DNA of 52,819 nucleotides from Gammaproteobacteria bacterium. Its GTDB lineage: Bacteria; Pseudomonadota; Gammaproteobacteria; S012-40. This document shows, in pieces, positions 8,962-18,226 of this stretch (within the stretch, counting starts at the first letter, position 1; each line of letters begins with the position of its first letter). Below the pieces are notes generated by a model, which ran no database searches, had not been told where the DNA came from, and was given only the letters and a program-made list of their open reading frames with translations. The stretch covers positions 1 through 52,819 of the forward strand of contig WFPC01000036.1 of the NCBI GenBank assembly GCA_015487785.1. Reading direction: 5' to 3'. Both the position numbers and the translations under genes were made by a program.

Positions 8962-10965
8962 CCCCCGCAGATTGGCCAGATGGGCCTGACCCCGTTGCTT
9001 GCGCAACTGCGGATCCTGCGGCTGGCGCCCTCCTTCCCAGATCAGGTCGTCGGCGGGTAGCTCGTCGAGAAAACGGCTGGGTTCGCAAGTACTCACTTCG
9101 CCATAACGGCGACGCTTGGCGGCATAGCTGAAGGTGAGGGTGCGCTGGGCACGGGTGATGCCCACATAGGCCAACCGCCGTTCCTCGCTCAGGTCACCCG
9201 TGTCCAAGCTGCTGCGGTGGGGCAGGATCTCTTCTTCCATGCCGATGATGAATACATGAGGGAATTCCAGCCCCTTGGCCGCGTGCAGAGTCATCAGGCT
9301 GACGCAGTCCTGGTCGTTCTCCTCGTCCTGGCGCTCGAGAATGTCCATCAGGCTGAGATGGGAAACGATGTCTGCCAGCGAGGTGCCCTGGGGCTCCTGC
9401 CGGTGCAGGCGCTCCACCCATTCCAGCAACTCGTGCACGTTGTTCATGCGTCGCTCGGCCGCCTTGAGATCGCTGCTCTGGTCCTTGAGCCATTGTTCGT
9501 AATCCATTTCCCGCACCATGTCGCGCAGAGCGCTCATGAAATCGCCCCGCTCGGCCCGCTCTCGAATTCGCGAAAGCCATTGGGCGAACTGGCGCAACCG
9601 GACCAGGCCCCGCTCCGGCAGGTGTTGCTCCAGCCCCAGCTCGTGGATACTGTCGAGCAGGCTGCCGCGCCCGCGGGCGTAGGTGGCCAGTTTTTCCAGG
9701 GTGCTGGCACCGATCTCCCGCCGCGGGGTGTTGACCACCCGCAAAAAGGCGCTATCGTCGTCCGGGTTGGCCAGTAGGCGCAGGTAGGCCATGATGTCCT
9801 TGACTTCGCTGCGCTCGAAAAATGAGCTGCCGCCACTGAGAAAATAGGGAATCCGGTGTTCCCGCAAGGCCTTTTCCAGCAGGCGTGACTGGTGGTTGCT
9901 GCGGTAGAGAATGGCATAGTCACGGTAGGCGGTGCGCTGCTGGAAGCGATGACTGAGAATCTCGCTGACCACCCGCTCGGCCTCGTGCTCGTCGTCACGG
10001 CAGCGAATCACGCGGATGGGGTCGCCATAGCCCTTGTCGCTCCACAGACGTTTTTCGAACACATGCTCATTGTTGGCGATGAGCTGGTTGGCAGCCTTGA
10101 GGATACGCCCCATGGAACGGTAGTTCTGTTCCAGCTTGACCACTTTCAGATCGGGAAAATCCTCGCTGAGCAGGCGCAGGTTCTCCGGCTGGGCGCCGCG
10201 CCAGGCATAGATGGACTGATCGTCGTCGCCCACCACGGTGAGCGCCCGGCGCGGCCCCGCCAATTGGCGCACCAGCCGGTACTGGCAGCCATTGGTGTCC
10301 TGGTATTCGTCCACCAAGAGGTAACGGATGCGTTCACGCCAGCTATCCAGGCAATCCGGCTGCTGCTCGAACAGGCGCACCGGCAGGTAGATCAGGTCGT
10401 CGAAATCCAGCGCATTGTAGGCCCGCAGATGACGCTGGTATTCCTGGTAGAGCACCGCCGCCAGGCGCGCCTGTTCGTCTTCGGCCAGTGACAAGGCCTG
10501 TTCCGGCGCCACCAGGGCGTTTTTCCAATGGGAGATCTTCCATTGCAGGCTTTGGGAAAGCGACATGTCGCCACCCGTGTCGCGCTGCAGCAAATCCCGG
10601 ATCAGGGCGGCGCTGTCGCCGGCATCGAAAATGGAAAAGCCTGCCTTGAGCCCCAGTCGCGCGTGTTCCCGGCGCAGGATGTTCAAACCCAGGGTATGGA
10701 AGGTGGACACCTTGAGCCCGCGCCTCTCCTTGTCCGATAACAGCTCCCCCACGCGGGCCTTCATCTCCCGCGCGGCCTTGTTGGTAAATGTGACGGCGGC
10801 GATGTGACGTGCATCGAGGCCGCATTGCCGCACCAAGTAGGCCACCTTGTGGGTGATGACCCGGGTCTTGCCACTGCCGGCACCAGCCAGTACCAGCAGG
10901 GGGCCGTCGATATAACGCACGGCCTCGCGTTGACGGGGATTGAGGGAGTCGCTCACGGAAAACAC
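8944..10965 (-). CDS. rep: ATP-dependent DNA helicase Rep
   Basis: A 673-residue UvrD/Rep superfamily 1 helicase, 3'-5', that helps forks pass obstacles. Motifs in order are LNPRQREAV (Q motif), AGAGSGKT Walker A near residue 29, TFTNKAAREM, VDEYQDTN (motif II), DDDQSIYAWRGA (motif III), QNYRS (IV), TLHAAKGLEF (V) and VGITRAQ (VI). Length and the start directly before the Q motif point to Rep; a second paralogue at 24789-26972 is the UvrD. The gene ends 18 bases inside purN. Confidence 0.93.
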   Translation of the reverse strand: MFSVSDSLNPRQREAVRYIDGPLLVLAGAGSGKTRVITHKVAYLVRQCGLDARHIAAVTFTNKAAREMKARVGELLSDKERRGLKVSTFHTLGLNILRREHARLGLKAGFSIFDAGDSAALIRDLLQRDTGGDMSLSQSLQWKISHWKNALVAPEQALSLAEDEQARLAAVLYQEYQRHLRAYNALDFDDLIYLPVRLFEQQPDCLDSWRERIRYLLVDEYQDTNGCQYRLVRQLAGPRRALTVVGDDDQSIYAWRGAQPENLRLLSEDFPDLKVVKLEQNYRSMGRILKAANQLIANNEHVFEKRLWSDKGYGDPIRVIRCRDDEHEAERVVSEILSHRFQQRTAYRDYAILYRSNHQSRLLEKALREHRIPYFLSGGSSFFERSEVKDIMAYLRLLANPDDDSAFLRVVNTPRREIGASTLEKLATYARGRGSLLDSIHELGLEQHLPERGLVRLRQFAQWLSRIRERAERGDFMSALRDMVREMDYEQWLKDQSSDLKAAERRMNNVHELLEWVERLHRQEPQGTSLADIVSHLSLMDILERQDEENDQDCVSLMTLHAAKGLEFPHVFIIGMEEEILPHRSSLDTGDLSEERRLAYVGITRAQRTLTFSYAAKRRRYGEVSTCEPSRFLDELPADDLIWEGGRQPQDPQLRKQRGQAHLANLRGLLEGD

Positions 10966-11172
10966 AACAACTTCTGCAAAGGGGGAGGCATTCTAGCAAA
11001 CTCCGGCACGAAGCACGCGGGCAGGCATCCCTATCCCTGCCGGCGACGATCCTGAGCAAAAAATCAAGTTATTGCCGGAAACGGCCGATTACCCACTATA
11101 AGTCCGAGTTATTTGGTGTATCATCGGACGTTTCCATCCCATTGCGCAGGGGGCGTATACGCGCACAGACTC

Positions 11173-13521
11173 ATGCACGCCAGGAACGCACGTTACACGG
11201 TCGCCTTCGGCTTTCTGCTGGTGCTGTTGCTCATGGCCACCATCAGCGCCATCGGCATTCAACGGATGAGCTCCATCAAGCAAAAGATGGTCACTATCTC
11301 CAATGTCTACAACACCAAAACCGAAATCATCAACACCATGCAACGCATCCGCACCGAGCGCACCCTGGCCATCTTCAGCATGCTCGACACCGAGGACCCC
11401 TTCGATCGCGACGACATCTACCTGCGCTACAAGGAGCTGGCGCAGGAATTCATCAAGCTCAGGGAACGCCTGGACCAGCTTCCCCTGACCAACCGCCAGG
11501 GCCAATTGTGGGAAGACGCCTTGATTCTCATCGGCATCATCGAACCCATCCAGAACCAGATCGTAGAGCAGATCCTGGACGACGATTTCGAGGGTGTGCA
11601 ACAAAAGATCCTGAAGTCCGACCTGCCCCTGGACAATGCCATCACCCAGGTATTCGCCGAGTTCGTGCGTGACGTGCAGGGCGAGACCCGCGCCGCCCTG
11701 GCCGAAGCCGAGCTGGAATACGATCGCGCGCGTTATTTCATGGTGATCCTGGATCTGGTCACCCTGCTGCTGGGCATTACCGTGGCCAGCATGGTGATCC
11801 GCCGCACCAATCGCATCGAACGCGCCCTGTCGCAGGAAAAGGAACGCGCCCAGATTACCCTCAACGCCATCGGCGACGCCGTGATCACGGTAGACCAGGA
11901 TGGCCGCATCGACTATCTCAATCCCATGGCACAGCAGCTCAGCGGGCTGGAAGACAGGGATGCCGTGGGACTGCGCTTTGCCGAAGTGTTTCGCACCATC
12001 AGTGAAAGCACCGGCGAGGCCATCGACCTGCTGGACCAGACCGACCGAAAGCGCGTATCCGGCGATGGCGATATTCTCCTGATCAACAGCCGGGGCCTGA
12101 AGTTCGCCATCGAAAGCTCGGTGTCGCCCCTGCACGGCGACAATGGCCAACCCTGCGGCCAGGTCATCGTGCTGCGCGATGTCACCCACGCTCGCCTGCT
12201 CACCAACCAGCTCACCTGGCAAGCCACCCACGACGTGCTCACCGGTCTCAAGAACCGGCGCAAGTTCGAGGATCAACTGGCCGAATTGCTCAGCAGCGCG
12301 CAACAGCACAAGACCCAGCACGCCATGCTGTACATCGACCTGGACCAGTTCAAGATCGTCAACGACACCTGTGGCCACGAGGCCGGCGACAAATTGTTGC
12401 AGACCCTGAGCCAGGTGATCCAGCGCGATATCCGCCAGAGCGACACCCTGGCCCGCCTGGGGGGCGACGAATTCGGTCTGCTGCTGGAGAATTGTCCGCT
12501 GGAAAAGGCCGTGCGCATCGCCAACCATCTGCTCAAGCTAATCCAGGGTTTCCGTTTCACCTGGCAGGGCCGGGTCTTCAAGGTGGGCGCCAGCATCGGC
12601 CTGGTGACCATCGACGAATACGTCAGCAACACCTCGCAGTTGCTCAGCAAGGCCGATGCCGCCTGCTATCTGGCCAAGGAACAGGGCCGCAACCGGGTCT
12701 GGGTACATCACCCCGACGACGAGGAGCTGGACCAGCGCCAGGGGGAAATGGAACAAACCTCACGCATCACCCACGCCCTGGAAGAAAACCGCTTCGTCAT
12801 CTACAAGCAGCTCATTCATCCCACCGAGCCCCAGCCAGGGCAAAAGAAACATTACGAGATCCTCATCCGCATGCTCGACCCCAATGGCGAGATCATCTCC
12901 CCCATGGCCTTCATACCCGCCGCCGAACGCTATGGCATCATGACCAATATCGACCGCTGGCTGATCAAAAATCTGTTGCGCCTGCTGCGTGAACAACCCG
13001 AACTCGGCGCCGACGTGGAGACCTGGGGCATCAACATCTCGGCCCAGTCACTGAGCAACGACAGCTTTCTCAACTTTGTGGTGGAACAAATCAAGGATTC
13101 CGGCGTCCCCCCCGCCAGCCTGTGTTTCGAAATCACCGAGACCGCCGCCATCGGCAACTGGATCCACGCCACCCGCTTCATCAACGTATTGCAGGGCATG
13201 GGCTGTCGCTTCGCGCTGGACGATTTCGGCAGCGGCATGTCCTCGTTCAGCTACCTGAAGAACATGCGCATCGACTTTCTCAAGATCGACGGCGTGTTCG
13301 TGCACAACCTGGCCGAGGACGACATCGACCAGGCCATCGTCGCCGCGGTGCACCGGGTCGGCCAGGTGATGGGTATCCAGACCATCGCCGAGTTCGTGGA
13401 GAATGATGCCATTCTGGAGCATTTGCGTGGCATCGGCGTGGACTATGCCCAGGGCTATGGCATTCACCAGCCCGAGCCGCTGATCACACCTATACCCACA
13501 GCTCAAGCGGGGCTTGGTTGA
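11173..13521 (+). CDS. Membrane GGDEF-EAL protein with PAS domain
   Basis: A 782-residue c-di-GMP enzyme. It has a first membrane helix (about 8-30), an extracytoplasmic helical sensor (about 31-185), a second helix (about 188-210), PAS (about 222-340), GGDEF (about 345-515) and EAL (about 535-780). The diguanylate cyclase motif GGDEF is intact near residue 430, with an inhibitory RxxD (RQSD) exactly five residues before it. The EAL half keeps the Glu of YEIL, Asn in INISAQSL, Glu of EITET, DDFGSG, KIDG and the late Glu, so phosphodiesterase activity is also likely. The start at 11173 sits just before the first helix; an in-frame ATG 20 codons earlier is possible. No strong ribosome site was seen for either. 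Confidence 0.9.
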   Translation: MHARNARYTVAFGFLLVLLLMATISAIGIQRMSSIKQKMVTISNVYNTKTEIINTMQRIRTERTLAIFSMLDTEDPFDRDDIYLRYKELAQEFIKLRERLDQLPLTNRQGQLWEDALILIGIIEPIQNQIVEQILDDDFEGVQQKILKSDLPLDNAITQVFAEFVRDVQGETRAALAEAELEYDRARYFMVILDLVTLLLGITVASMVIRRTNRIERALSQEKERAQITLNAIGDAVITVDQDGRIDYLNPMAQQLSGLEDRDAVGLRFAEVFRTISESTGEAIDLLDQTDRKRVSGDGDILLINSRGLKFAIESSVSPLHGDNGQPCGQVIVLRDVTHARLLTNQLTWQATHDVLTGLKNRRKFEDQLAELLSSAQQHKTQHAMLYIDLDQFKIVNDTCGHEAGDKLLQTLSQVIQRDIRQSDTLARLGGDEFGLLLENCPLEKAVRIANHLLKLIQGFRFTWQGRVFKVGASIGLVTIDEYVSNTSQLLSKADAACYLAKEQGRNRVWVHHPDDEELDQRQGEMEQTSRITHALEENRFVIYKQLIHPTEPQPGQKKHYEILIRMLDPNGEIISPMAFIPAAERYGIMTNIDRWLIKNLLRLLREQPELGADVETWGINISAQSLSNDSFLNFVVEQIKDSGVPPASLCFEITETAAIGNWIHATRFINVLQGMGCRFALDDFGSGMSSFSYLKNMRIDFLKIDGVFVHNLAEDDIDQAIVAAVHRVGQVMGIQTIAEFVENDAILEHLRGIGVDYAQGYGIHQPEPLITPIPTAQAGLG

Positions 13522-14140
13522 CCAGGGTACGCAAAATATCACTGCGGGTGATGATCCCCACCAGATTCTCGTACTGGTCCACGATGGGCATCACCCCCAC
13601 CCGTTGCTCGAACATCAGGCGGGCAATGGTGCGAATCTCGGTATCCGGCGTGGCGGTGAGCACTTTCTTGCTCACCAGGGGCTCGATGGGGGTACTGGCC
13701 TGTTCGGAGTCCTCCCCATAGGGCGGGATATTGCCGGTCACCGCGGCATAGCGCAACAGGTCACGATCGGAAACGATGCCAATGATCTTGCCCACCGCGT
13801 CCACCACGGGCAAGGAACGGAAGCGACGTTCGCGAAAGATGTTCCAGGCGTCGCGGATGGATATATCCATGGGTACGGTGATCACCGGCGAGGTCATGAT
13901 TTGGTGGGCGCGAATGGCCGGCTCCCGCTCCCGGGGCAACTCGGTGGTGGAACGATAGGCGCGATTGGCGAAGCTGCGGGCGAGCTGCTGCTGGGCACCA
14001 CTCTTCTCCGAGTCCTGCTCGCCTTCGGCCACCGGCCGGGCCGCCGTCACTGCGTCGACGGCTTCCACGTTGCGATCACGCAACAGATTCTCCACCAGCA
14101 CATTGTCGCGGATACCCGGTCCGTAAATGGTGAAAGCCAT
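13490..14140 (-). CDS. Tandem CBS domain protein
   Basis: A 216-residue protein with an unstructured, Ala/Glu-rich N-terminal third and two CBS motifs: about residues 80-145 (IMTSPVITVP, SLPVVD, GIVSDRDLL) and about 155-212 (VSKKVLTATP, GVMPIVD, GIITRSDIL). CBS pairs bind adenosine nucleotides or SAM as energy sensors. There is no fused effector domain, so the target is unknown. It is convergent with the GGDEF-EAL gene, overlapping by 32 bases. AAAGGGAA before the ATG is a good ribosome site. Confidence 0.88.
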   Translation of the reverse strand: MAFTIYGPGIRDNVLVENLLRDRNVEAVDAVTAARPVAEGEQDSEKSGAQQQLARSFANRAYRSTTELPREREPAIRAHQIMTSPVITVPMDISIRDAWNIFRERRFRSLPVVDAVGKIIGIVSDRDLLRYAAVTGNIPPYGEDSEQASTPIEPLVSKKVLTATPDTEIRTIARLMFEQRVGVMPIVDQYENLVGIITRSDILRTLVNQAPLELWV

Positions 14141-14319
14141 GTGGTTGTTCCCTTTAGGGGCCCCAAGACGCCCCGTCTCCAGAGTTGCCCATAAAGCCTC
14201 CTGTCGGCCAGGAGAGGAAAAACTTTAACGGCTGTCCCCCGCATCCCGAGAGGCAGCACAACGCACAGCCGCCGTGACGCCAGCTCGCTGGAGACCAACC
14301 CCACCCCCTGCATGACGGA

Positions 14320-15192
14320 TCAACCGTCTTCCAACGCCGCCGCGCAAGCCGCCAACCCCTCATCCAGGGAGGGATAACGCAGTTGCACACCCAGTTGCTC
14401 GCGCAGCTTGCGGTTGTCGATGCGCCGGGACTCACGCAGATAAGACAACAGGCCCGGCGACAGGCGCTGCCTGGCCTCGTCCCAATCCAGCATCTGCGGC
14501 TCGGGCAGCCCGAAGTGCGCCGCCACGCGACGAAAATAATCCGTCATGGAGCTGGGGTTCCCGTCACTCACATTATAGACCTCACCATCGCCTCCACGAC
14601 GCATGGCCGCCACGCATGCCGTGGCCAGGTCGGCTTCGTGAATGCGATTGCTGAATCCTGCCAGCGACTCGTCCAACACCACCATGCCCTGGCGCAGGCG
14701 CTCCAGCGGCAGGCGCCGGGGCCCGTAGATCCCCGCCACCCGCAGCACCACCGCCTCGCGCCCCGGCGCCTGCCGGCGCCAGCGCCACAGGGCCTGCTCG
14801 GCCGCCAGGCGGCGTCGACCACGATCACTGTCGGGCCTGGCCGGCGCCTGCTCATCGAGCCAGGCCCCGCCGGCATCGCCATAGACCGCCGTGGTACTCA
14901 CCAGAACCAGACGGTAACCGCCACCCGGTGGACAAGCCGCCAGAAAGCGCTCCAGGCGGGGATCCGTCAGCCCCGTCTCCGGCGGCGGCACGAAATAATA
15001 GATCTCACAGCACCGGGTCAAGGACGCAGGCCAGGCCGTGGCCTCATCGAGGTCACAGGAAATGAAGACATCCCCGTTGGCCATCTCCCGGGGCCGTCGC
15101 GCCAATCCCAACACGCTGCGTCCCGCGGCCCGCTCACGGGCCGCCACCAACGCACCCAGGCCACCATGGCCGACGATGGCCACGGGTCTCAT
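14320..15192 (-). CDS. NAD(P)-dependent epimerase/dehydratase-like protein (YeeZ type)
   Basis: A 290-residue short-chain dehydrogenase fold protein. The N-terminus PVAIVGHGGLGALVAARE is a nucleotide-binding Rossmann turn, LVSTTAVYGDAGG is the Ser/Thr-Tyr active-site region of the extended family, and VAGIYGP follows. It most resembles YeeZ-like atypical epimerases, whose substrates are mostly unknown. The ATG overlaps the stop of the hybrid kinase as ATGA, so the two are translated together, which is an unusual pairing. Confidence 0.75.
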   Translation of the reverse strand: MRPVAIVGHGGLGALVAARERAAGRSVLGLARRPREMANGDVFISCDLDEATAWPASLTRCCEIYYFVPPPETGLTDPRLERFLAACPPGGGYRLVLVSTTAVYGDAGGAWLDEQAPARPDSDRGRRRLAAEQALWRWRRQAPGREAVVLRVAGIYGPRRLPLERLRQGMVVLDESLAGFSNRIHEADLATACVAAMRRGGDGEVYNVSDGNPSSMTDYFRRVAAHFGLPEPQMLDWDEARQRLSPGLLSYLRESRRIDNRKLREQLGVQLRYPSLDEGLAACAAALEDG

Positions 15193-16808
15193 GAGGCCTG
15201 CTGCCCGGGGCTGTTCAGCAATCGCCGGATCATGTCCTGTAAATGGGCGATTTCGAACGGCTTGGACAACAAGCCACCGATGCCCATACGCTGCGCCTTC
15301 TCGTGGCTCAGGCTGGTGCTGAAGCCGGTGCACAGGATAACGGGCAAGGCAGGTCGCAGGGCCAGCATGTGTCGCGCCAGCTCGGCGCCTTCCATCCCCG
15401 GCATGGTCTGGTCGGTAAACACCAGATCGAAATCATCCGGATTCTGCCGGAATCGCTCCAGGGCTTGCTGCGGCCGGCTCTCCAGCACCACCTCGAAACC
15501 CATGCTCACGAGCAGGCGTTGCAGGAAACGCCCCACCGCCGGCTCGTCGTCCACCACCAGAACCCGCCCGCTGAACTCATGACCGATCTCGGGCGGGGGC
15601 GCGTGGCGGGTCTCGGTCTCCTCCACCGGCGACAGCTCACCGGTGGCCATGGGCAACAAGATGCGGAAACGGCTGCCCTGTCCCGGAGCCGAGTCCACCA
15701 GGATATGACCTCCGTGATCGTGCACGATGCCATGCACCACCGCCAACCCCAGGCCGGTGCCCTTGCCGATGTCCTTGTTGGTGTAGAAGGGCTCGAATAT
15801 GCGTGCCAGGCGCTCGGGGGAAATGCCACGCCCGGTATCGGCCACGCTGAGTTCCACGAAATCGCCCCGCACCGGAGCCTGGCAGGCCGCGCACACCACG
15901 TCCACTCCACGCCGCGCCAACAGGCTCAACTGCATGTCGCCCTCGTCCTCCATCGCATCGCGGGCATTGACCACCAGGTTGATGAACACCCGTTGCAACT
16001 GCACTGGGTCGGCCATCACGGAAAGCCCGCTTTGCTCGTACCAGTGATGCAGGCGAATCCCCTCGGGCAGCAATAAACGGGCATCGGCTTCCACCCGCTG
16101 CATCAGGCGCTGGGCATCCAGGCTCTGGCGCCGGGGCTCGCCACCGTGGCTGAAAGTGAGGATCTGCCCGATCAACTGTTGGCCGCGGCGTCCGGATTCG
16201 GTGATATCACGCAGGAATTCGCCGATCTCTTCGCTCCGGCTGTGATGGCAGATCGACTGCGCCAGCTCCGCATGGCCGATGATGCTGGCAAGAATATTAT
16301 TGAAATCATGCGCGATAGCACCGGCCAGGCGACCAATGGCCTCCATTTTTTGGGCTTGGCGCAACTTGGCCTCCAGCCGGACACGCTCGCTCTCGGCCCG
16401 CTTGCGCTCGATGAGATTGCGCACCCGCCGGGACAGCAGTATCCAGTTGAAAGGCTTGGGAATATAGTCGTCGGCCCCGGCCTCGAAACCCCGGTCAATG
16501 GAGTGCTCGTCCTCCATCACGGTGACGATGAGCACCGGCACCTCCGCACCCGCCGCGGATTGCTTGATCTCGCGACAGGCGCTGAAACCATCCATCTGGG
16601 GCATGTTGGCATCCATTAGCACGATGTCCGGGTTGTCACGAAAGAACACCGCCACCGCCTGCTTGCCATCGCAGGCCTCCACCACGCGATAACCGTCCTC
16701 GTGCAGAAACAGCCCCAGGGCCTGGCGCACCAGATCATCGTCGTCTGCCACCAGCACCAGGGGCTGCGCCTGTTCATCGTTGGCCTCATTGCCCGCCTTG
16801 CGTGTCAT
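15189..16808 (-). CDS. Hybrid histidine kinase, receiver-kinase-receiver
   Basis: A soluble 539-residue signalling protein. A receiver comes first (about 17-135; DDDD pocket, LMDANMP with the phospho-Asp, PKPF Lys), then a dimerisation/phosphoacceptor helix with His in AIAHDFNNILAS, an ATPase domain with DTGRGIS and GTGLGLAVV, and a second receiver (about 415-535; VVDDEP, FTDQTMPGMEG, LSKPF). There is no membrane helix or other sensor, so input comes through the first receiver or a partner. I chose the ATG at 16808 because GGACGAG lies just upstream; another ATG 12 codons earlier is possible. No dedicated output regulator is adjacent. Confidence 0.88.
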   Translation of the reverse strand: MTRKAGNEANDEQAQPLVLVADDDDLVRQALGLFLHEDGYRVVEACDGKQAVAVFFRDNPDIVLMDANMPQMDGFSACREIKQSAAGAEVPVLIVTVMEDEHSIDRGFEAGADDYIPKPFNWILLSRRVRNLIERKRAESERVRLEAKLRQAQKMEAIGRLAGAIAHDFNNILASIIGHAELAQSICHHSRSEEIGEFLRDITESGRRGQQLIGQILTFSHGGEPRRQSLDAQRLMQRVEADARLLLPEGIRLHHWYEQSGLSVMADPVQLQRVFINLVVNARDAMEDEGDMQLSLLARRGVDVVCAACQAPVRGDFVELSVADTGRGISPERLARIFEPFYTNKDIGKGTGLGLAVVHGIVHDHGGHILVDSAPGQGSRFRILLPMATGELSPVEETETRHAPPPEIGHEFSGRVLVVDDEPAVGRFLQRLLVSMGFEVVLESRPQQALERFRQNPDDFDLVFTDQTMPGMEGAELARHMLALRPALPVILCTGFSTSLSHEKAQRMGIGGLLSKPFEIAHLQDMIRRLLNSPGQQAS

Positions 16809-16924
16809 TGGCTCGTCCTGTATCGCAACATCCCGCACCATGGTAACAAACTTCGCCCGCCCCACCCCATGGGCATGGACAAATCAGCCGGAATAAGCTC
16901 TAATTCAGCGCTTTCAAAACAGGC

Positions 16925-17938
16925 ATGACGTCCATGGGGCATACCATCACTCTGCAACCCGGCGGCCAGCATTTCGTGGCCGAAGACGACGAAACCCTGC
17001 TCGATGCCGCCTTGCGGCAAGGCTTGCGCCTGCCCTTCAGTTGTCGCGGCGGTGCCTGTGGTTCCTGCAAGGCCACCCTGCTGTCCGGCCGGATCGACTA
17101 TGACGGCAGGCAACCCCTGGGCCTGAGCGATGCCGATCGCCGACAGGGCCAGACCCTGTTGTGCATCGCCCGGCCCTTGTCGGACCTGAGCCTGGAAATC
17201 AAGCGCCTGGGCATGCCCGCCGATATCGAGATCAAGATCCTGCCCTGCCGGGTGGCCCGCATGGAACGCCTGGCCGAGGATGTGATGCGCCTGTTCCTCA
17301 AGCTACCCCAGCAGGCGGATTTCCGCTTTCTCGCCGGCCAGTACATCGACATCCTGCTGCGCGATGGCCGCCGGCGCAGTTTTTCCCTGGCCAACGCCCC
17401 CGGCAACAGCGAGTTGTTGGAATTGCACATCCGCCGGGTGGATGGCGGGGTTTTCACCCGCCAGGTGTTCGAACACATGCAGGAAAAGGATTTGCTGCGC
17501 TTCGAGGGTCCGCTGGGCGAATTCTTCCTGCGCCAGGACAGCGACCGGCCCGTGATTCTGGTGGCCGGCGGCACCGGTTTCGCTCCCATCAAGAGCATGC
17601 TGGAACAGGCATTTGCCGAGGGAGAACAGCGTCCTCTCCATCTCTACTGGGGCGCACGTACCGTCGAGGGCCTGTATCTCGATCAACTGCCGCGCCGATG
17701 GGCCGCGACCCAGGCCGGTTTCCACTATACGCCGGTGCTTTCCGACACGCACACGGCGGATTACCGCCAGGGCCAGGTACACGAGGCGGTATGCCAGGAC
17801 TTCGACGACCTCTCGGGCTTCGATGTGTATGCCAGCGGGCCGCCGGCCATGGTGGAAGCGGCCCGCGCCGCCTTTCTGGCCCGGGGCATGGGCGAAGACC
17901 GCTTCCATGCCGATGCCTTCGTCATCAGTGGCGATTAG
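16925..17938 (+). CDS. Ferredoxin-type 2Fe-2S NAD(P)H-flavin reductase
   Basis: A 337-residue electron-transfer protein with an N-terminal plant-type 2Fe-2S domain (Cys ligands in SCRGGACGSCK and LLC), then an FAD domain (RSFSLANAPG near residue 153) and an NAD-binding domain (GGTGFAPIKSML near 216). It resembles proteins annotated as CDP-6-deoxy-3,4-glucoseen reductase, but in proteobacteria these usually serve as generic NADH reductases for an oxygenase or similar partner. No such partner is adjacent, so the role is open. The start could be the ATG at 16925 or the one at 16934. Confidence 0.82.
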   Translation: MTSMGHTITLQPGGQHFVAEDDETLLDAALRQGLRLPFSCRGGACGSCKATLLSGRIDYDGRQPLGLSDADRRQGQTLLCIARPLSDLSLEIKRLGMPADIEIKILPCRVARMERLAEDVMRLFLKLPQQADFRFLAGQYIDILLRDGRRRSFSLANAPGNSELLELHIRRVDGGVFTRQVFEHMQEKDLLRFEGPLGEFFLRQDSDRPVILVAGGTGFAPIKSMLEQAFAEGEQRPLHLYWGARTVEGLYLDQLPRRWAATQAGFHYTPVLSDTHTADYRQGQVHEAVCQDFDDLSGFDVYASGPPAMVEAARAAFLARGMGEDRFHADAFVISGD

Positions 17939-17946
17939 GCGGGAAC

Positions 17947-18219
17947 TCAATAACGCACCTCGAACCCCCGCGGCAACTCGCATTGCACGGTTTCGCTCTC
18001 GACTCGCTCCACCCGGGCCAGCTCCGGCCCCCGCTGCAACCAGGCCGCCAGTTGCTCCAGTTGCGTGCCGGCGGCCACCACCTCCACCCGGCCATCGGGC
18101 AGGTTGCGCACCCAGCCTCGCAAACCGAGCCGGCACGCCAGGGACTGGGTCGACTGGCGAAACCACACCCCTTGCACCCGCCCGCTGACCAGATAACGGG
18201 TTGCCGTGTGCAAACCCAT
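17947..18219 (-). CDS. acyP: Acylphosphatase
   Basis: This 90-residue enzyme hydrolyses carboxyl-phosphate bonds such as acetyl phosphate and carbamoyl phosphate. The family pattern is complete: GRVQGVWFR with the catalytic Arg near residue 20, and GWVRNLPDGRVEV with the catalytic Asn near 38. It lies seven bases after the DUF2235 gene on the same strand and is probably co-transcribed. Because the window also holds phosphoketolase and acetate kinase, acetyl phosphate is a possible substrate (inference). Confidence 0.92.
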   Translation of the reverse strand: MGLHTATRYLVSGRVQGVWFRQSTQSLACRLGLRGWVRNLPDGRVEVVAAGTQLEQLAAWLQRGPELARVERVESETVQCELPRGFEVRY

Positions 18220-18226
18220 GACGATT

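Noticed and set aside
14141-14319. GTCTCCAG at 14175-14182 mirrored by CTGGAGAC at 14288-14295, as a possible RNA structure
   Set aside because: The arms are short and more than 100 bases apart, with no promoter or terminator seen around them.
16925-17938. Calling the reductase a dideoxysugar enzyme by its usual database name
   Set aside because: No deoxysugar pathway gene is near; only the 2Fe-2S, FAD and NAD parts are supported.
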